The position numbers and the translations under genes are program-made. The notes below the pieces were generated by a model. The model had not been told where the DNA came from. It made no database searches and was given only the letters and a program-made list of their open reading frames with translations. From positions 1 to 64,000 of the forward strand of contig NZ_FOTK01000009.1 in assembly GCF_900114535.1 (NCBI RefSeq): a stretch of DNA of 64,000 nucleotides, in the 5' to 3' direction. This DNA is from Methylobacterium pseudosasicola. GTDB taxonomy: Bacteria; Pseudomonadota; Alphaproteobacteria; Rhizobiales; Beijerinckiaceae. Below, piece after piece: positions 16,985 through 24,467 of this stretch. Numbering within the stretch: the stretch's first letter is position 1; each line of letters opens with the position of its first letter.

Positions 16985-17347
16985 ATGCCCCTTTGCAACC
17001 GGTGCCTGCGGCCCCTGCTTCTCGTCGGGACGATGGGTCTCGCGGGTCTGTGTGCGGCGCCGGGTTCGGCCTGGGCGACGCTGGCGAGCACGACCCGAGT
17101 CGTCCTGCAGAAGGGGCGCCACTACGTGCCCACCGACCTGTTCCTGCGGCTGGGCGACACGATCACCCTGCGCAACGAGGATACCAGCCAGACCCACCAC
17201 GCCTTCATCGAGGCCGATCGGTTCTCGTTCGATGACGGCGATCAGGAGCCCGGCACCGAAACCCGTCTGGTCCTAGTCGAGCCGGGGGATTTCGTCATCC
17301 AGTGCGGCATCCATCCGAAGATGAAGCTGACCATTCACGTCCAGTAG
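16985..17347 (+). CDS. Secreted cupredoxin (plastocyanin/amicyanin-like)
   Basis: A 120-residue protein with an N-terminal signal peptide (about 1-31, ending GSAWA). The mature part is a single blue-copper domain: DTITLRNEDTSQTHHAF gives a His ligand (H70 or H71), and QCGIHPKMKLTIHV gives Cys107, His110 and Met113. All four type-1 copper ligands are therefore present. It should shuttle electrons in the periplasm. No obvious dehydrogenase partner is adjacent. The upstream 182 bp has an unusually AT-rich stretch (16800-16860) that may hold its promoter. Confidence 0.87.
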   Translation: MPLCNRCLRPLLLVGTMGLAGLCAAPGSAWATLASTTRVVLQKGRHYVPTDLFLRLGDTITLRNEDTSQTHHAFIEADRFSFDDGDQEPGTETRLVLVEPGDFVIQCGIHPKMKLTIHVQ

Positions 17348-17394
17348 GGCGCTTCCCGCCAGGGGAGACGCCGAACCACGACCCCGCCTCGGGC

Positions 17395-17919
17395 TCAGCC
17401 TTCGCTGTCGCGGCCGAGGCCGAGCCCGCGGATGAGATCGCCGATCGGATCGATTTTTTTGGACTCTGGCTCCGGGGCCGATGGCGCCGCGACGGCGGGC
17501 TCGACGGTCGCCGTGCGAGCCAGGGCGGCATGGCGCAGGCGCGCCGCGCGACGGGTGGTGCGGTCCGCCACCTTCGAGCGATGCGCAGCCAGCGCGGTCC
17601 GAGATTTCTGGGCCGGTGCGATCATCTCGCTCGGCAGAGCCGGGGTCGTGGCGAGGCCGGGCGGCAGGGCGGTCATCTGCGGCGCCAGCAGGTCGGACGG
17701 CGTCGCGGCTGCGGTTTCGGAGACGCGCGGCTCCGGCCTGCTCACATCGGCCATCCGGGCTGGCGGATCCATCCAGGTCGACAGCGCGGCCGTCACGGCG
17801 ACGGTCCGGACCGGGCGCGTCTGCACCTCGTAATTGCCCGGATGCAGTGTATGCGCGGCCACCACCAGGCCGAATACGGCGATCGCGGTCGTCGCGAGGG
17901 TGGATCTGTAGTGTTCCAT
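17395..17919 (-). CDS. Hypothetical membrane-anchored Ala/Pro-rich protein, 174 aa
   Basis: A protein of unknown function. From the proposed start (MEHYRSTLATTAIAVFG) it has one N-terminal hydrophobic segment (about 8-25), then a low-complexity Ala/Pro/Arg-rich body and a short C-terminal motif DPIGDLIRGLGLGRD. A longer frame from 18000 has two earlier ATGs, but it starts inside the terminator hairpin at 17985-18016. It is convergent with the cupredoxin gene, with 47 bp between them. It is probably exported or anchored, to judge by the hydrophobic segment. Confidence 0.6.
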   Translation of the reverse strand: MEHYRSTLATTAIAVFGLVVAAHTLHPGNYEVQTRPVRTVAVTAALSTWMDPPARMADVSRPEPRVSETAAATPSDLLAPQMTALPPGLATTPALPSEMIAPAQKSRTALAAHRSKVADRTTRRAARLRHAALARTATVEPAVAAPSAPEPESKKIDPIGDLIRGLGLGRDSEG

Positions 17920-17984
17920 GACGGCAGAACGAACAGCCAAGGTCATGGTTCCGCTTGGCCGAAGCTCTCGGCCGCGGATGCAGA

Positions 17985-18016
17985 CAAGAAAAAAGGCCAC
18001 TCCCGAAGGAGCGGCC
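17985..18016 (-). terminator. Rho-independent terminator with UUCG tetraloop
   Basis: Read on the minus strand it is GGCCGCTCC-TTCG-GGAGTGGCC followed by TTTTTTCTTG: a nine-pair stem with one mismatch, a C(UUCG)G loop and a T run. It fits termination of the leftward unit ending with the gene at 18206. It also lies upstream of the next leftward gene, insulating it. Confidence 0.85.
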
Positions 18017-18205
18017 CGAAGTCTAGGGAGGAAACGCCCAAGAAGGGCAACGGGATCGCGACGCCATCGCCATCCCGCAGTGCAGAGATAGGCTACCGCA
18101 GTGCGGCATGCAACCGACCGGCGGTTGTTTCTGCATGCATGGATGACACGCCCTGGTCGCCGAGATACGCGCCTACGTCATGGCTCGCGATCCGGCACGG
18201 CCGGA

Positions 18206-18580
18206 TCAGCCGCCGTTCTGCGGCTCGTCATGCCCGATCAGCCGCTCGACCTCGGCCAGGGCGACGGCCCGGGCGGCGCCCTCGGAGGCGTGCGGACGGT
18301 ACGATCCCCGGACCAGCTTGCCGCGGTCGCGGATCGCCCACGTGAAACGGCCCGGGTCATGCCGGCTCGGCCTGACCTCGACCGTGTAGAGATGCCCGCC
18401 ATTCGCACCCATGCCCCGCATGTGCGGAGTCCCGGGCGCCGGCCCAGGGGGTGCGACCGTGGGCGGCAGGCGGATCCCGCTTCCCGTCTTGCCCGGAGCG
18501 TCTTGCTGGGAAGGATCGAGCCGGACGTTGGCGAACAATGCCGCCGCGAACGGTACCATCGCCACATCCTGCACAGGCAT
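18206..18580 (-). CDS. Hypothetical protein, about 124 aa
   Basis: A small protein of unknown function. The C-terminal 60 residues look ordered: GGHLYTVEVRP, GRFTWAIRDRGKLVRGSYR, then a helix ASEGAARAVALAEVERLI, resembling small one-domain proteins that are common in Methylobacteriaceae. The N-terminal part is Pro/Gly-rich. The ATG at 18580 is preferred; an in-frame ATG at 18634 lies only 9 bp from the preceding gene, so it could be the third gene of the nudK transcript. A terminator follows at 17985-18016. Confidence 0.6.
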   Translation of the reverse strand: MPVQDVAMVPFAAALFANVRLDPSQQDAPGKTGSGIRLPPTVAPPGPAPGTPHMRGMGANGGHLYTVEVRPSRHDPGRFTWAIRDRGKLVRGSYRPHASEGAARAVALAEVERLIGHDEPQNGG

Positions 18581-18643
18581 CGTCCCGGTTGATCTTGTCC
18601 CAACGGCAACGGGACGAAGTCCGAGATGCCGCAATCAGGTCGT

Positions 18644-19006
18644 CTAACGACCTGAGCAGCCGGGTATGTCCTCGAGGCGATAAAAAATCGGGATGCCTCG
18701 TTTCGTCGCGATACGGACATCGTTATCGGCCCCCGTGGATGTCCCCGGAAGGCGAAGGACGGCATCACAGAGCTCAAGGATGCGGCTCGCCGCAGGATGG
18801 AAGATCTGGTCGTACAGTTCGTCTCCCGGGTGCTCTCCGCCCGCTGCCTGCCAAACCGGCAGAGCGATCCACTCGCCGATCATGGGCAGATGACCGGCCT
18901 CGAAGAGGGGCCAGGATACTGCTTCAAGCCGCCGAAGGTTCGCAGCCATCTTGGCTGGCTCGTCATCCGTACCTGAGCGGTAAGGGCCTGCGATCAGGAT
19001 CAGCAT
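18644..19006 (-). CDS. DUF4406-like (nucleoside 2-deoxyribosyltransferase-fold) protein
   Basis: A 120-residue protein starting MLILIAGPYRSGT, the strand-loop opening shared by DUF4406 and nucleoside deoxyribosyltransferase-like proteins. It continues with a helix, AGHLPMIGEWIALPVW, LCDAVLRLPGTSTGADNDVRIA and a final GIPIFYRLEDIP strand; this is the order expected for the fold (substrate loop, then a conserved S/D near 90-95). It starts 3 bp from the nudK stop, so the pair is an operon. This suggests nucleotide or nucleotide-sugar salvage or clean-up. The catalytic residue is not assigned. Confidence 0.8.
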   Translation of the reverse strand: MLILIAGPYRSGTDDEPAKMAANLRRLEAVSWPLFEAGHLPMIGEWIALPVWQAAGGEHPGDELYDQIFHPAASRILELCDAVLRLPGTSTGADNDVRIATKRGIPIFYRLEDIPGCSGR

Positions 19007-19009
19007 GGA

Positions 19010-19612
19010 TCAGTTCCCCCCGGACAGCGGGAACTTGAACAGGTTCAGAGCGGCATATTGCAGGAGCATGATCGTCTTGGCATCGCGGATGATGCCACTC
19101 TCGATCATCTTCAGCGCCTGATCGAAGCCGACCTCCAGAACTTCGATGTCCTCGCCTTCAGCTGCCAGTCCGCCACCTGCGCGGACGCGGTCATTGACTT
19201 GGTAAATCCCGACGAAAAAGAACATTTTTTCCGTCACCGATCCGGGACTCATATAGGCCTCGAAAATCCGTCTCATGTCCCGGATCCGGAAGCCGGTTTC
19301 TTCCTCCGTTTCAGCGCGAATACGGTCTTCCGGCGTGGAATCGTCGAGCAAACCGGCGGGGGTCTCGATCAAGAGGTCATCCCAGCCATTGACGAAGGCG
19401 GCGTACCGGAACTGGCGAGTCAAAATGACCGTGAAGCGCTCCGGGTCATAGAGAAGAATCGTCGCTCCATTTCCTCTGTCGTAAGTCTCTCGACTCTGTC
19501 TCTGCCATGTTTCATCGGTACGACGATACCGAAAGGTCGTTTTTTTCAACACAGACCAATCGTCCGAAAGCACGCGCACGTCTTCGACGCGTATCCGATC
19601 CGCAACACCCAT
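19010..19612 (-). CDS. nudK: NudK-type Nudix hydrolase (GDP-mannose / nucleotide-sugar pyrophosphatase)
   Basis: A 200-residue Nudix enzyme that resembles E. coli NudK throughout: ETYDRGNGATILLYDPE, LTRQFRYAAFVNG, the Nudix box AGLLDDSTPEDRIRAETEEETGF, EAYMSPGSVTEKMFFFVG, and EDIEVLEVGFDQALKMI. NudK hydrolyses GDP-mannose and related compounds. The start at 19612 (MGVADRIRVEDV) is preceded by GAGAGG; an ATG ten codons upstream is less likely. It is the first gene of a leftward unit with the DUF4406 gene. The facing deoR gene and three TTTCGTGC boxes between them suggest DeoR-type control. Confidence 0.9.
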   Translation of the reverse strand: MGVADRIRVEDVRVLSDDWSVLKKTTFRYRRTDETWQRQSRETYDRGNGATILLYDPERFTVILTRQFRYAAFVNGWDDLLIETPAGLLDDSTPEDRIRAETEEETGFRIRDMRRIFEAYMSPGSVTEKMFFFVGIYQVNDRVRAGGGLAAEGEDIEVLEVGFDQALKMIESGIIRDAKTIMLLQYAALNLFKFPLSGGN

Positions 19613-19628
19613 AGAACACCTCTCGACC

Positions 19629-19714
19629 GCACGAAACAGCACGGATTCGCATCAGGCTTTGCCCATTCCGCGAATTTCGTGCAGTTTCGCTTGGAGTCAA
19701 GAAATTTCGTGCAG
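19629..19714. promoter_or_regulatory. Three TTTCGTGC boxes between nudK and deoR (candidate operator)
   Basis: GCACGAAA at 19629-19636 is an inverted copy. TTTCGTGC recurs at 19675-19682 and 19705-19712 inside an exact 12-base direct repeat AATTTCGTGCAG (19673-19684 and 19703-19714), spaced 30 bp, about three helical turns. The last copy ends 10 bp before the deoR start. DeoR/GlpR proteins typically bind repeated TTTCG-type boxes, so autoregulation is likely. Confidence 0.65.
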
Positions 19715-19724
19715 GAACTCGCCG

Positions 19725-20480
19725 ATGCTCACCTCGGAACGCAAGACCCACATCCTGAAGGCTCTGCATCGCGACGGACGCATCGTCGCGAAGGCAGTCA
19801 GCCAGGAATTAGGGCTTTCGGAAGATACGATTCGACGCGACTTGCGTGAGCTTGCAGGGCAAGGGCTGCTGCAACGCGTTCATGGTGGTGCATTGCCGGC
19901 ATCGCCCGCGGTCGCCGATCTCGCGGCCCGGCAAAGTCTGTCACCGGAAGGTAAGACCACGCTTGGCAGAGCGGCGGCCAAAATGGTCAAGCCAGGGCAG
20001 GTGATCTTTCTCGACGGCGGCACGACCGCCATCCAGGTCGCTCGACATCTCGACCCAAACCTCAAGGCCACCTTCGTCACCCATAGTCCGAACGTGGCCG
20101 TCGCGTTGGCAGACCATACCGGCATCGAGGTCGAGTTGATTGGCGGGCGATTGTTTCGACACTCCATGGTCGCCGTGGGCGCAATCGCTGCCGAAGCCAT
20201 CGCGCGTATCCGTGCCGACCTCTACTTCCTGGGCGTGACCGGCGTACATGCCGAGATCGGTCTTACGACCGGAGATTCCGAAGAGGCGGCGATCAAGCGC
20301 GCTCTGAGCCGGCAGGCGGCCGAGACTGTCGTTCTGGCTTCCCGTGAAAAGCTCGGGGCCGTCTCACAGTTCCTGATCCAGCCACTGGCTGACATCGACG
20401 TTCTCGTTGTCGAGGGCAGCCTCCCGATGGAGGTGATCGATCCTTTTCAGCAGGCCGGCACCACCATCGCGTTCGCTTGA
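19725..20480 (+). CDS. DeoR/GlpR-family transcriptional regulator
   Basis: A 251-residue regulator. The N-terminal helix-turn-helix (about 4-60) reads ERKTHILKALHRDGR, AVSQELGLSEDTIRRDLREL then LLQRVHGGAL, the DeoR signature. The C-terminal sugar-phosphate-sensor domain (about 75-235) has FLDGGTTAIQVARHL, THSPNVAVAL, ELIGGRLFRHSM, FLGVTGVHAEIGLTT and a DVLVVEG near the end. Effectors of this family are usually phosphorylated sugars. It is divergent from nudK-DUF4406. The start at 19725 is chosen because the sequence upstream carries the repeat boxes. Confidence 0.93.
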   Translation: MLTSERKTHILKALHRDGRIVAKAVSQELGLSEDTIRRDLRELAGQGLLQRVHGGALPASPAVADLAARQSLSPEGKTTLGRAAAKMVKPGQVIFLDGGTTAIQVARHLDPNLKATFVTHSPNVAVALADHTGIEVELIGGRLFRHSMVAVGAIAAEAIARIRADLYFLGVTGVHAEIGLTTGDSEEAAIKRALSRQAAETVVLASREKLGAVSQFLIQPLADIDVLVVEGSLPMEVIDPFQQAGTTIAFA

Positions 20481-20527
20481 GGGCATCGACCGTCGTCGCA
20501 ACGGCCAAGGCCACGCGGCAATGATAG

Positions 20528-21256
20528 CTACCGGGCTGGCCTTGAGCGGCCGGCCTCGGGCCGATCCGGCGCGACCGGCCCCTCGGTCCGGGTACCGAGC
20601 CAGACCACGTGCTTGGGGCCGCTGCCGCGGCCGCTGGCATGGACCCGGGCCTCCTCGACCGCGAAGCCGGAACGCTGAAGCCGGGACTTGAACTTCCGGT
20701 CCGGGGCGCCCGACCAGACCGCCAGGATGCCGCCCGGGCGCAGGGCCCAGCGGGCGCGCTTGAGGCCCCAATTGTCGTAGAGCCGGTCGTTGGAGCGGCG
20801 CATCAGGCCCTCCGGGCCGTTGTCGACGTCGAGCAGGATGGCGTCGTACTGGCCCGGCCCCGCCTGGATCAGGCGATTGACGTCGGATTCCCGCACCTCG
20901 ACCCGGGGATCGTCCAGGCAATCGCCGAAGACATGGGCGAGCGGGCCGCGGGCCCAGGCGATCACGGCCGGGACCAGCTCGGCCACCACCACCCGCGCCT
21001 CCGGGCCGAGGCCTTCCAGCGCCGCCCGCAGGGTGAAGCCCATGCCGAGGCCGCCGATCAGCATCCGGGCCCGGGGCCGGTCCTTCAGCCGCTCGCAGGT
21101 CATGGCCGCGAGCGCCGCCTCGGAGCCGCTGCGGCGGTTGTTCATCAGCTCGATCGTGTCGGCCAGGATCGAGAACTCGTCGCCGCGCTGCATCAGGCGC
21201 AGATCGGTGCCGCCGCCCGGGACCGAGCCGGTGTCGAGATGAACCCAGGGTATCAC
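20528..21256 (-). CDS. Spermidine-synthase-fold SAM-dependent protein
   Basis: A 242-residue protein with a Rossmann methyltransferase-like core related to spermidine synthases: ARMLIGGLGMGFTLRAAL (nucleotide loop), VVVAELVPAVIAW (acidic strand end), RVEVRESDVNRLI, and YDAILLDVDNGPEG. It lacks the full N-terminal gatekeeper part of true SpeE, so the reaction is uncertain. The GTG at 21256 gives a start (MIPWVHLDTG) that matches how relatives in Rhizobiales begin; a longer GTG frame from 21313 is possible. No polyamine gene is beside it, although a diamine-forming decarboxylase lies 7 kb away. Confidence 0.75.
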   Translation of the reverse strand: MIPWVHLDTGSVPGGGTDLRLMQRGDEFSILADTIELMNNRRSGSEAALAAMTCERLKDRPRARMLIGGLGMGFTLRAALEGLGPEARVVVAELVPAVIAWARGPLAHVFGDCLDDPRVEVRESDVNRLIQAGPGQYDAILLDVDNGPEGLMRRSNDRLYDNWGLKRARWALRPGGILAVWSGAPDRKFKSRLQRSGFAVEEARVHASGRGSGPKHVVWLGTRTEGPVAPDRPEAGRSRPAR

Positions 21257-21415
21257 GGACGTTTCCTCGATTGGCGGTGCGGCCGGTCGGGGACCGTCGG
21301 CACGAAAGATCACGGCGAGAGCGGGGCCGCGGGTGGGTTCGGCGCTGCGCGCGGTGCAACCCCCTGCGCGGCGGTGCCCCCTGCCGCGCGGGATCGCGGT
21401 GGCGTATCAGCACCT

Positions 21416-21667
21416 ATGGCTAAGCGCATCAAGTCGAGACCCCAGGAACGGGGCTTCATTCTGTTCGACGTCGTCTTCGAGGACGGCTCCCGGGCCTCGA
21501 ACCGCCGTGTCCCGGCCGAAATCCTCGGCGGGCTCGACGGCGACGAGCCGGCCCGGCAGGTCATCGCCGAGCAGGAGGAGGAGATCGCCCTCAAGGCCGG
21601 GCGGCCCGGCCGCGAGATCCAGAGCCTGACCCGCTCGCCGATCATCAAGCCGAAACCGATCGCCTGA
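21416..21667 (+). CDS. Conserved hypothetical protein, 83 aa
   Basis: A small charged protein: MAKRIKSRPQERGFILFDVVF, DGSRASNRRVPAEILGGLDGDEPARQVI, then a helix AEQEEEIALKAG and a basic C-terminus. I recognise this as a short family seen across Rhizobiales, always near 80 residues, with no known function. It has no membrane segment. It is divergent from the spermidine-synthase-fold gene and convergent with the next one (10 bp gap). The strong start, length and conserved pattern support it as real. Confidence 0.75.
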   Translation: MAKRIKSRPQERGFILFDVVFEDGSRASNRRVPAEILGGLDGDEPARQVIAEQEEEIALKAGRPGREIQSLTRSPIIKPKPIA

Positions 21668-21677
21668 CCGGTCCCGA

Positions 21678-21989
21678 TCAGACCGCCCCTTCGACCACCT
21701 CCAGCGCCCGCAGGATCGCAAAGCCGATCCGTTCCGCCTCGCCCTCCGCGTCGGTGGTAGCCGGCAGCAGCGCCACGGTCTCCACCGCCTCCTCGTCCTC
21801 CGGGCCGACCACGATCCGGAACACGTCCCCCTCCTGGGCGGCCGGGTCGCGGATCAGGCCGACCCGGTGGCCCGCGGCCGCGCCAAACAGGCGCAAAGGC
21901 GGCTGCTCGGGATCGGGCTCGGTCCGCTCGGGCGCCGGGGCAACGCGGGGGGCGCCGAAGGTCGGGCGGATGACGTTGTCGTCGGACAT
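21678..21989 (-). CDS. Conserved hypothetical protein, 103 aa
   Basis: A small acidic protein with an N-terminal MSDDNVIRPTFGAPR segment, a Pro-rich linker, and a C-terminal domain reading LFGAAAGHRVGLIRDPA, FRIVVGPEDEEAVETVALLPATTDAEGEAERIGFA (two blocks). The MS.NVIRP.FG opening recurs in small Rhizobiales proteins of unknown function. It follows the amidase gene by 15 bp on the same strand, so it may share its transcript. No function is assigned. Confidence 0.7.
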   Translation of the reverse strand: MSDDNVIRPTFGAPRVAPAPERTEPDPEQPPLRLFGAAAGHRVGLIRDPAAQEGDVFRIVVGPEDEEAVETVALLPATTDAEGEAERIGFAILRALEVVEGAV

Positions 21990-22004
21990 GCCGAACCTGC
22001 CTCC

Positions 22005-23264
22005 TCAGGACCGCGCGATGCCGGCGGTGGCCAGCACCGCGTCGGCCAGCACCTCCATGCCGGCCCGGGCCCAGTCCGGCGTGATGCTCTCGGCCTCGTT
22101 GTGGCTGATGCCGCCGTGGCAGGGACAGAAGACCAGGGCCGCCGGCACCATCCGGGCGCAATAGACGGCGTCGTGGTAGATCGCGGTCGGCATCCGGCTC
22201 CAGGCATGGCCCCGCGCCTCGGCGGCCGCCTGGACCCGGTCGACCAGCACCGGGTCGAAGGGGGTAAGCGGCGCGCGCCAGAATTCTTCCACCCGGATCG
22301 TGACGTTGCGCGCGGTCGACAGCGCGTCCGCCCGGGCCAGGATCTGCTCCCGCATCGCCTCCAGCTGCCCGGGATCGCCGTGGCGGGTGTCGAGGCTGAA
22401 CCAGACCCGGCCCGGGGTGATGTTGCGGCTCGCGGGCTCGGCGGTCAGGACACCGACGGTGGCGCGGCCGCGCTCGCCCTCGGGGCCGATGGCCGCCCGG
22501 GCGATATCCTCCAGCGCGCCGATCAGCGCCGCCGCGGCCATCATGGCATCGCGCCGCCCGGCCATGGGGCTGCCGGCATGGGCCTCCTCGCCCAGCACGG
22601 TGATCTCGTACCAGATCTGGGCGAGCGCCCGGTCGACCACCCCGATGGTCAGGCCGGCATCCTCCAGGCGCTTGCCCTGCTCGATATGCAATTCGAAATA
22701 GGCGCCGATCCCGCGAAGAGTCGCCGGATCCGCCTCCCCCTGCCAGCCGATCCGTCGAAGTTCTTCGCCGAAGACGTGGCCGGCGAGATCGCGGGTGGCC
22801 ATCACGTCGGCCTCCGGGACGATCCCCATGGCGACGCCGCTGCCGCTCATCGGCGGGGCGAAGCGCGAGCCCTCCTCGTTGCACCAGTTGATCAGCAGCA
22901 GCGGCGCCTCGGTCTCGATCCCGGCCTCGTGGAGCGCGCGCAGGATCTCCAGGCCGGCGAGTACGCCGAGCGGCCCGTCGAACTTGCCGCCGGTGGGCTG
23001 GGTGTCGAGGTGGCTGCCGATGGCGACGGGCTTCCGGCCCGGGTCGCGCCCCGGCCGGTGGAACACCATGTTGCCGATCCGGTCCACCGTGAGGGTGAGC
23101 CCGATCGCCTCGCCCCAGCGCTGGAACAGAGCGCGCCCCTCGGCGTCCCGGTCGGTCAGGGTCTGCCGGTCGTTGCCGCCGTTGGGGAGCGCGCCGATCC
23201 GGGCGAGCGCCATCAGGCTGTCCCAGAGGCGGTCCTGCGAGAGCGGGAGGTTGGTGCGATCCAT
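22005..23264 (-). CDS. Zn-dependent amidase of the hydantoinase/carbamoylase family (M20)
   Basis: A 419-residue M20-type metallo-amidase. It has GSHLDTQPTGGKFDGPLG (first His and bridging Asp), INWCNEEGSRFAPP (Glu pair), YFELHIEQGKRLE (His ligand region), GEEAHAGSPMAGRRD (dimerisation/specificity histidine), and CHGGISHNEAE near the C-terminus (last His). Relatives are N-carbamoyl-amino-acid hydrolase, allantoate amidohydrolase and beta-ureidopropionase; the sequence alone does not choose among them. The start at 23264 is preferred over one 11 codons upstream. It likely acts in ureide, hydantoin or pyrimidine nitrogen use. Confidence 0.9.
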   Translation of the reverse strand: MDRTNLPLSQDRLWDSLMALARIGALPNGGNDRQTLTDRDAEGRALFQRWGEAIGLTLTVDRIGNMVFHRPGRDPGRKPVAIGSHLDTQPTGGKFDGPLGVLAGLEILRALHEAGIETEAPLLLINWCNEEGSRFAPPMSGSGVAMGIVPEADVMATRDLAGHVFGEELRRIGWQGEADPATLRGIGAYFELHIEQGKRLEDAGLTIGVVDRALAQIWYEITVLGEEAHAGSPMAGRRDAMMAAAALIGALEDIARAAIGPEGERGRATVGVLTAEPASRNITPGRVWFSLDTRHGDPGQLEAMREQILARADALSTARNVTIRVEEFWRAPLTPFDPVLVDRVQAAAEARGHAWSRMPTAIYHDAVYCARMVPAALVFCPCHGGISHNEAESITPDWARAGMEVLADAVLATAGIARS

Positions 23265-23355
23265 GCCCGTGTGATCCCGCGTGCCTCGGCCGACCATATA
23301 CCGGAGGCGGCGACGTTAGGCCGTGATCCCTCCCGGCACCAGGGCGGGTCCGGAT

Positions 23356-23586
23356 TCAGAGGGTCGGGTCGGGAAAATCCTGGGCGTGCAGGCTCCAGAT
23401 CGCCCGCCCGTCCTCGGCCGAGACATAGACCGCGTTGGCGCCGAGTTCGGCCAAGTCGAGATCGATCCGCTTGGCTGCCGCGACCGCGTCGGAATCGTCC
23501 TTCGCCGCGAAGGCGTGCCGATACAGGTCGGGGCCGAGCATCCCGTCCGGCTCGCGGTGGATGGCCCGGAAGATGTAGGTGCGCAT
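23356..23586 (-). CDS. Hypothetical protein, 76 aa
   Basis: A short soluble protein: MRTYIFRAIHREPDG, then LYRHAFAAKDDSDAVAAAKRIDLDLAELGANAVYV and a final SAEDGRAIWSLHAQDF (blocks). It looks like a compact alpha/beta domain. I know no function. The gene is alone, with 91 bp separating it from the amidase start downstream and a 313 bp gap upstream. Coding is supported by its codon pattern and good fold-like periodicity; otherwise it is undescribed by me. Confidence 0.6.
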   Translation of the reverse strand: MRTYIFRAIHREPDGMLGPDLYRHAFAAKDDSDAVAAAKRIDLDLAELGANAVYVSAEDGRAIWSLHAQDFPDPTL

Positions 23587-23899
23587 TAGAGACCTGAAAC
23601 GATACGGTATCCGAGCAGGTAGAGCGTTTATCGCGGAAGTGGATACGGGCTTAGCGACGAAGTGAGCGCATCACGAAAAGCTTTACGCCGCGTTTGCCCG
23701 GTACGAATGCAGCCGTCACGCTAGCGAAAAGCAGTACCCGTCCCGGAGCGGGCGCCGGAGACCCGTGACGACATGTCCGAGCGCAGAGTGGCGATTGATC
23801 AGGATCAACCCTGGACACGAAGCATTGGGGCTGCATGTGTCGCAACGGGCTGTCGGCTGACAGGCGAGGGACAGGCCGCAGCCGGGGTTGGGGGATTGA
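23587..23899. other. Gene-free stretch, 313 bp
   Basis: Between the divergent 76-aa gene and the PAS gene. I see no convincing ORF, tRNA or terminator. It should contain both promoters; no clear operator was recognised. Confidence 0.5.
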
Positions 23900-24451
23900 A
23901 TGGCGTTGGCATCGACGGCGGCCTCCGCTCTGGAGGATGCAGGCTTTGTCGGGACCTGGGACACGGATGTCCTGGCCGGCCGATCCGTGCTCGATGCGGG
24001 TGCGGCCGCCCTGCTGTCCGGGGATTCGAGCCTTGCCGGCAAGCCGCTGCCGCTGGATGTCGCCCTCGGGCGCGTCCATCCCGAGGATCGCGGCTGGGTT
24101 TTCGACCGGATCCGCGCGGTGCGCCGGACGGGCGGCCCGGTCTCGCTGGAATTCCGCGTGCTGAGCGAGACCGGCCACGTTCGCTGGATCCTCAATCGCG
24201 GCCGTCTCGCCCCCGATTCGCTGGGGTCCCTGCGCGGCCGCGGCGCCTATATCGACGTGACCGATCTCTATGCCGGCCCATCACCGTCCGCGAACGGCGA
24301 CGCCTCGTCCCAGGCCAAGCAGCTGGAAGCCGCCGCCGACCATTGCATCCGGGTCCATTCCGCGCTCGAGCGCTACGGCAACGAGAACCTCCGGCTGATC
24401 TCGAGCATGCTGCTGCTCGGGATCGGCCGGGCGCTGGCGCTGCGGGACTAA
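23900..24451 (+). CDS. Orphan PAS-domain protein
   Basis: A 183-residue protein carrying one PAS fold (about 12-130): GFVGTWDTDVLAGRSVLD, RVHPEDRGWVFDRIR, SLEFRVLSETGHVRWILNRGR, and GAYIDVTDLY, matching PAS_3-type sensors. The last 50 residues form a predicted helix without any kinase, cyclase or DNA-binding domain. Such stand-alone PAS proteins may act by protein contact. The ligand, if any, is not predictable; no Cys or clear flavin motif is present. Confidence 0.8.
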   Translation: MALASTAASALEDAGFVGTWDTDVLAGRSVLDAGAAALLSGDSSLAGKPLPLDVALGRVHPEDRGWVFDRIRAVRRTGGPVSLEFRVLSETGHVRWILNRGRLAPDSLGSLRGRGAYIDVTDLYAGPSPSANGDASSQAKQLEAAADHCIRVHSALERYGNENLRLISSMLLLGIGRALALRD

Positions 24452-24467
24452 GGCCGCCGGCCTTGGC

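Noticed and set aside
18336..18351. CCCACGTGAAAC half-match to parS
   Set aside because: Only the right half fits the consensus and it lies inside a coding gene, with five mismatches overall.
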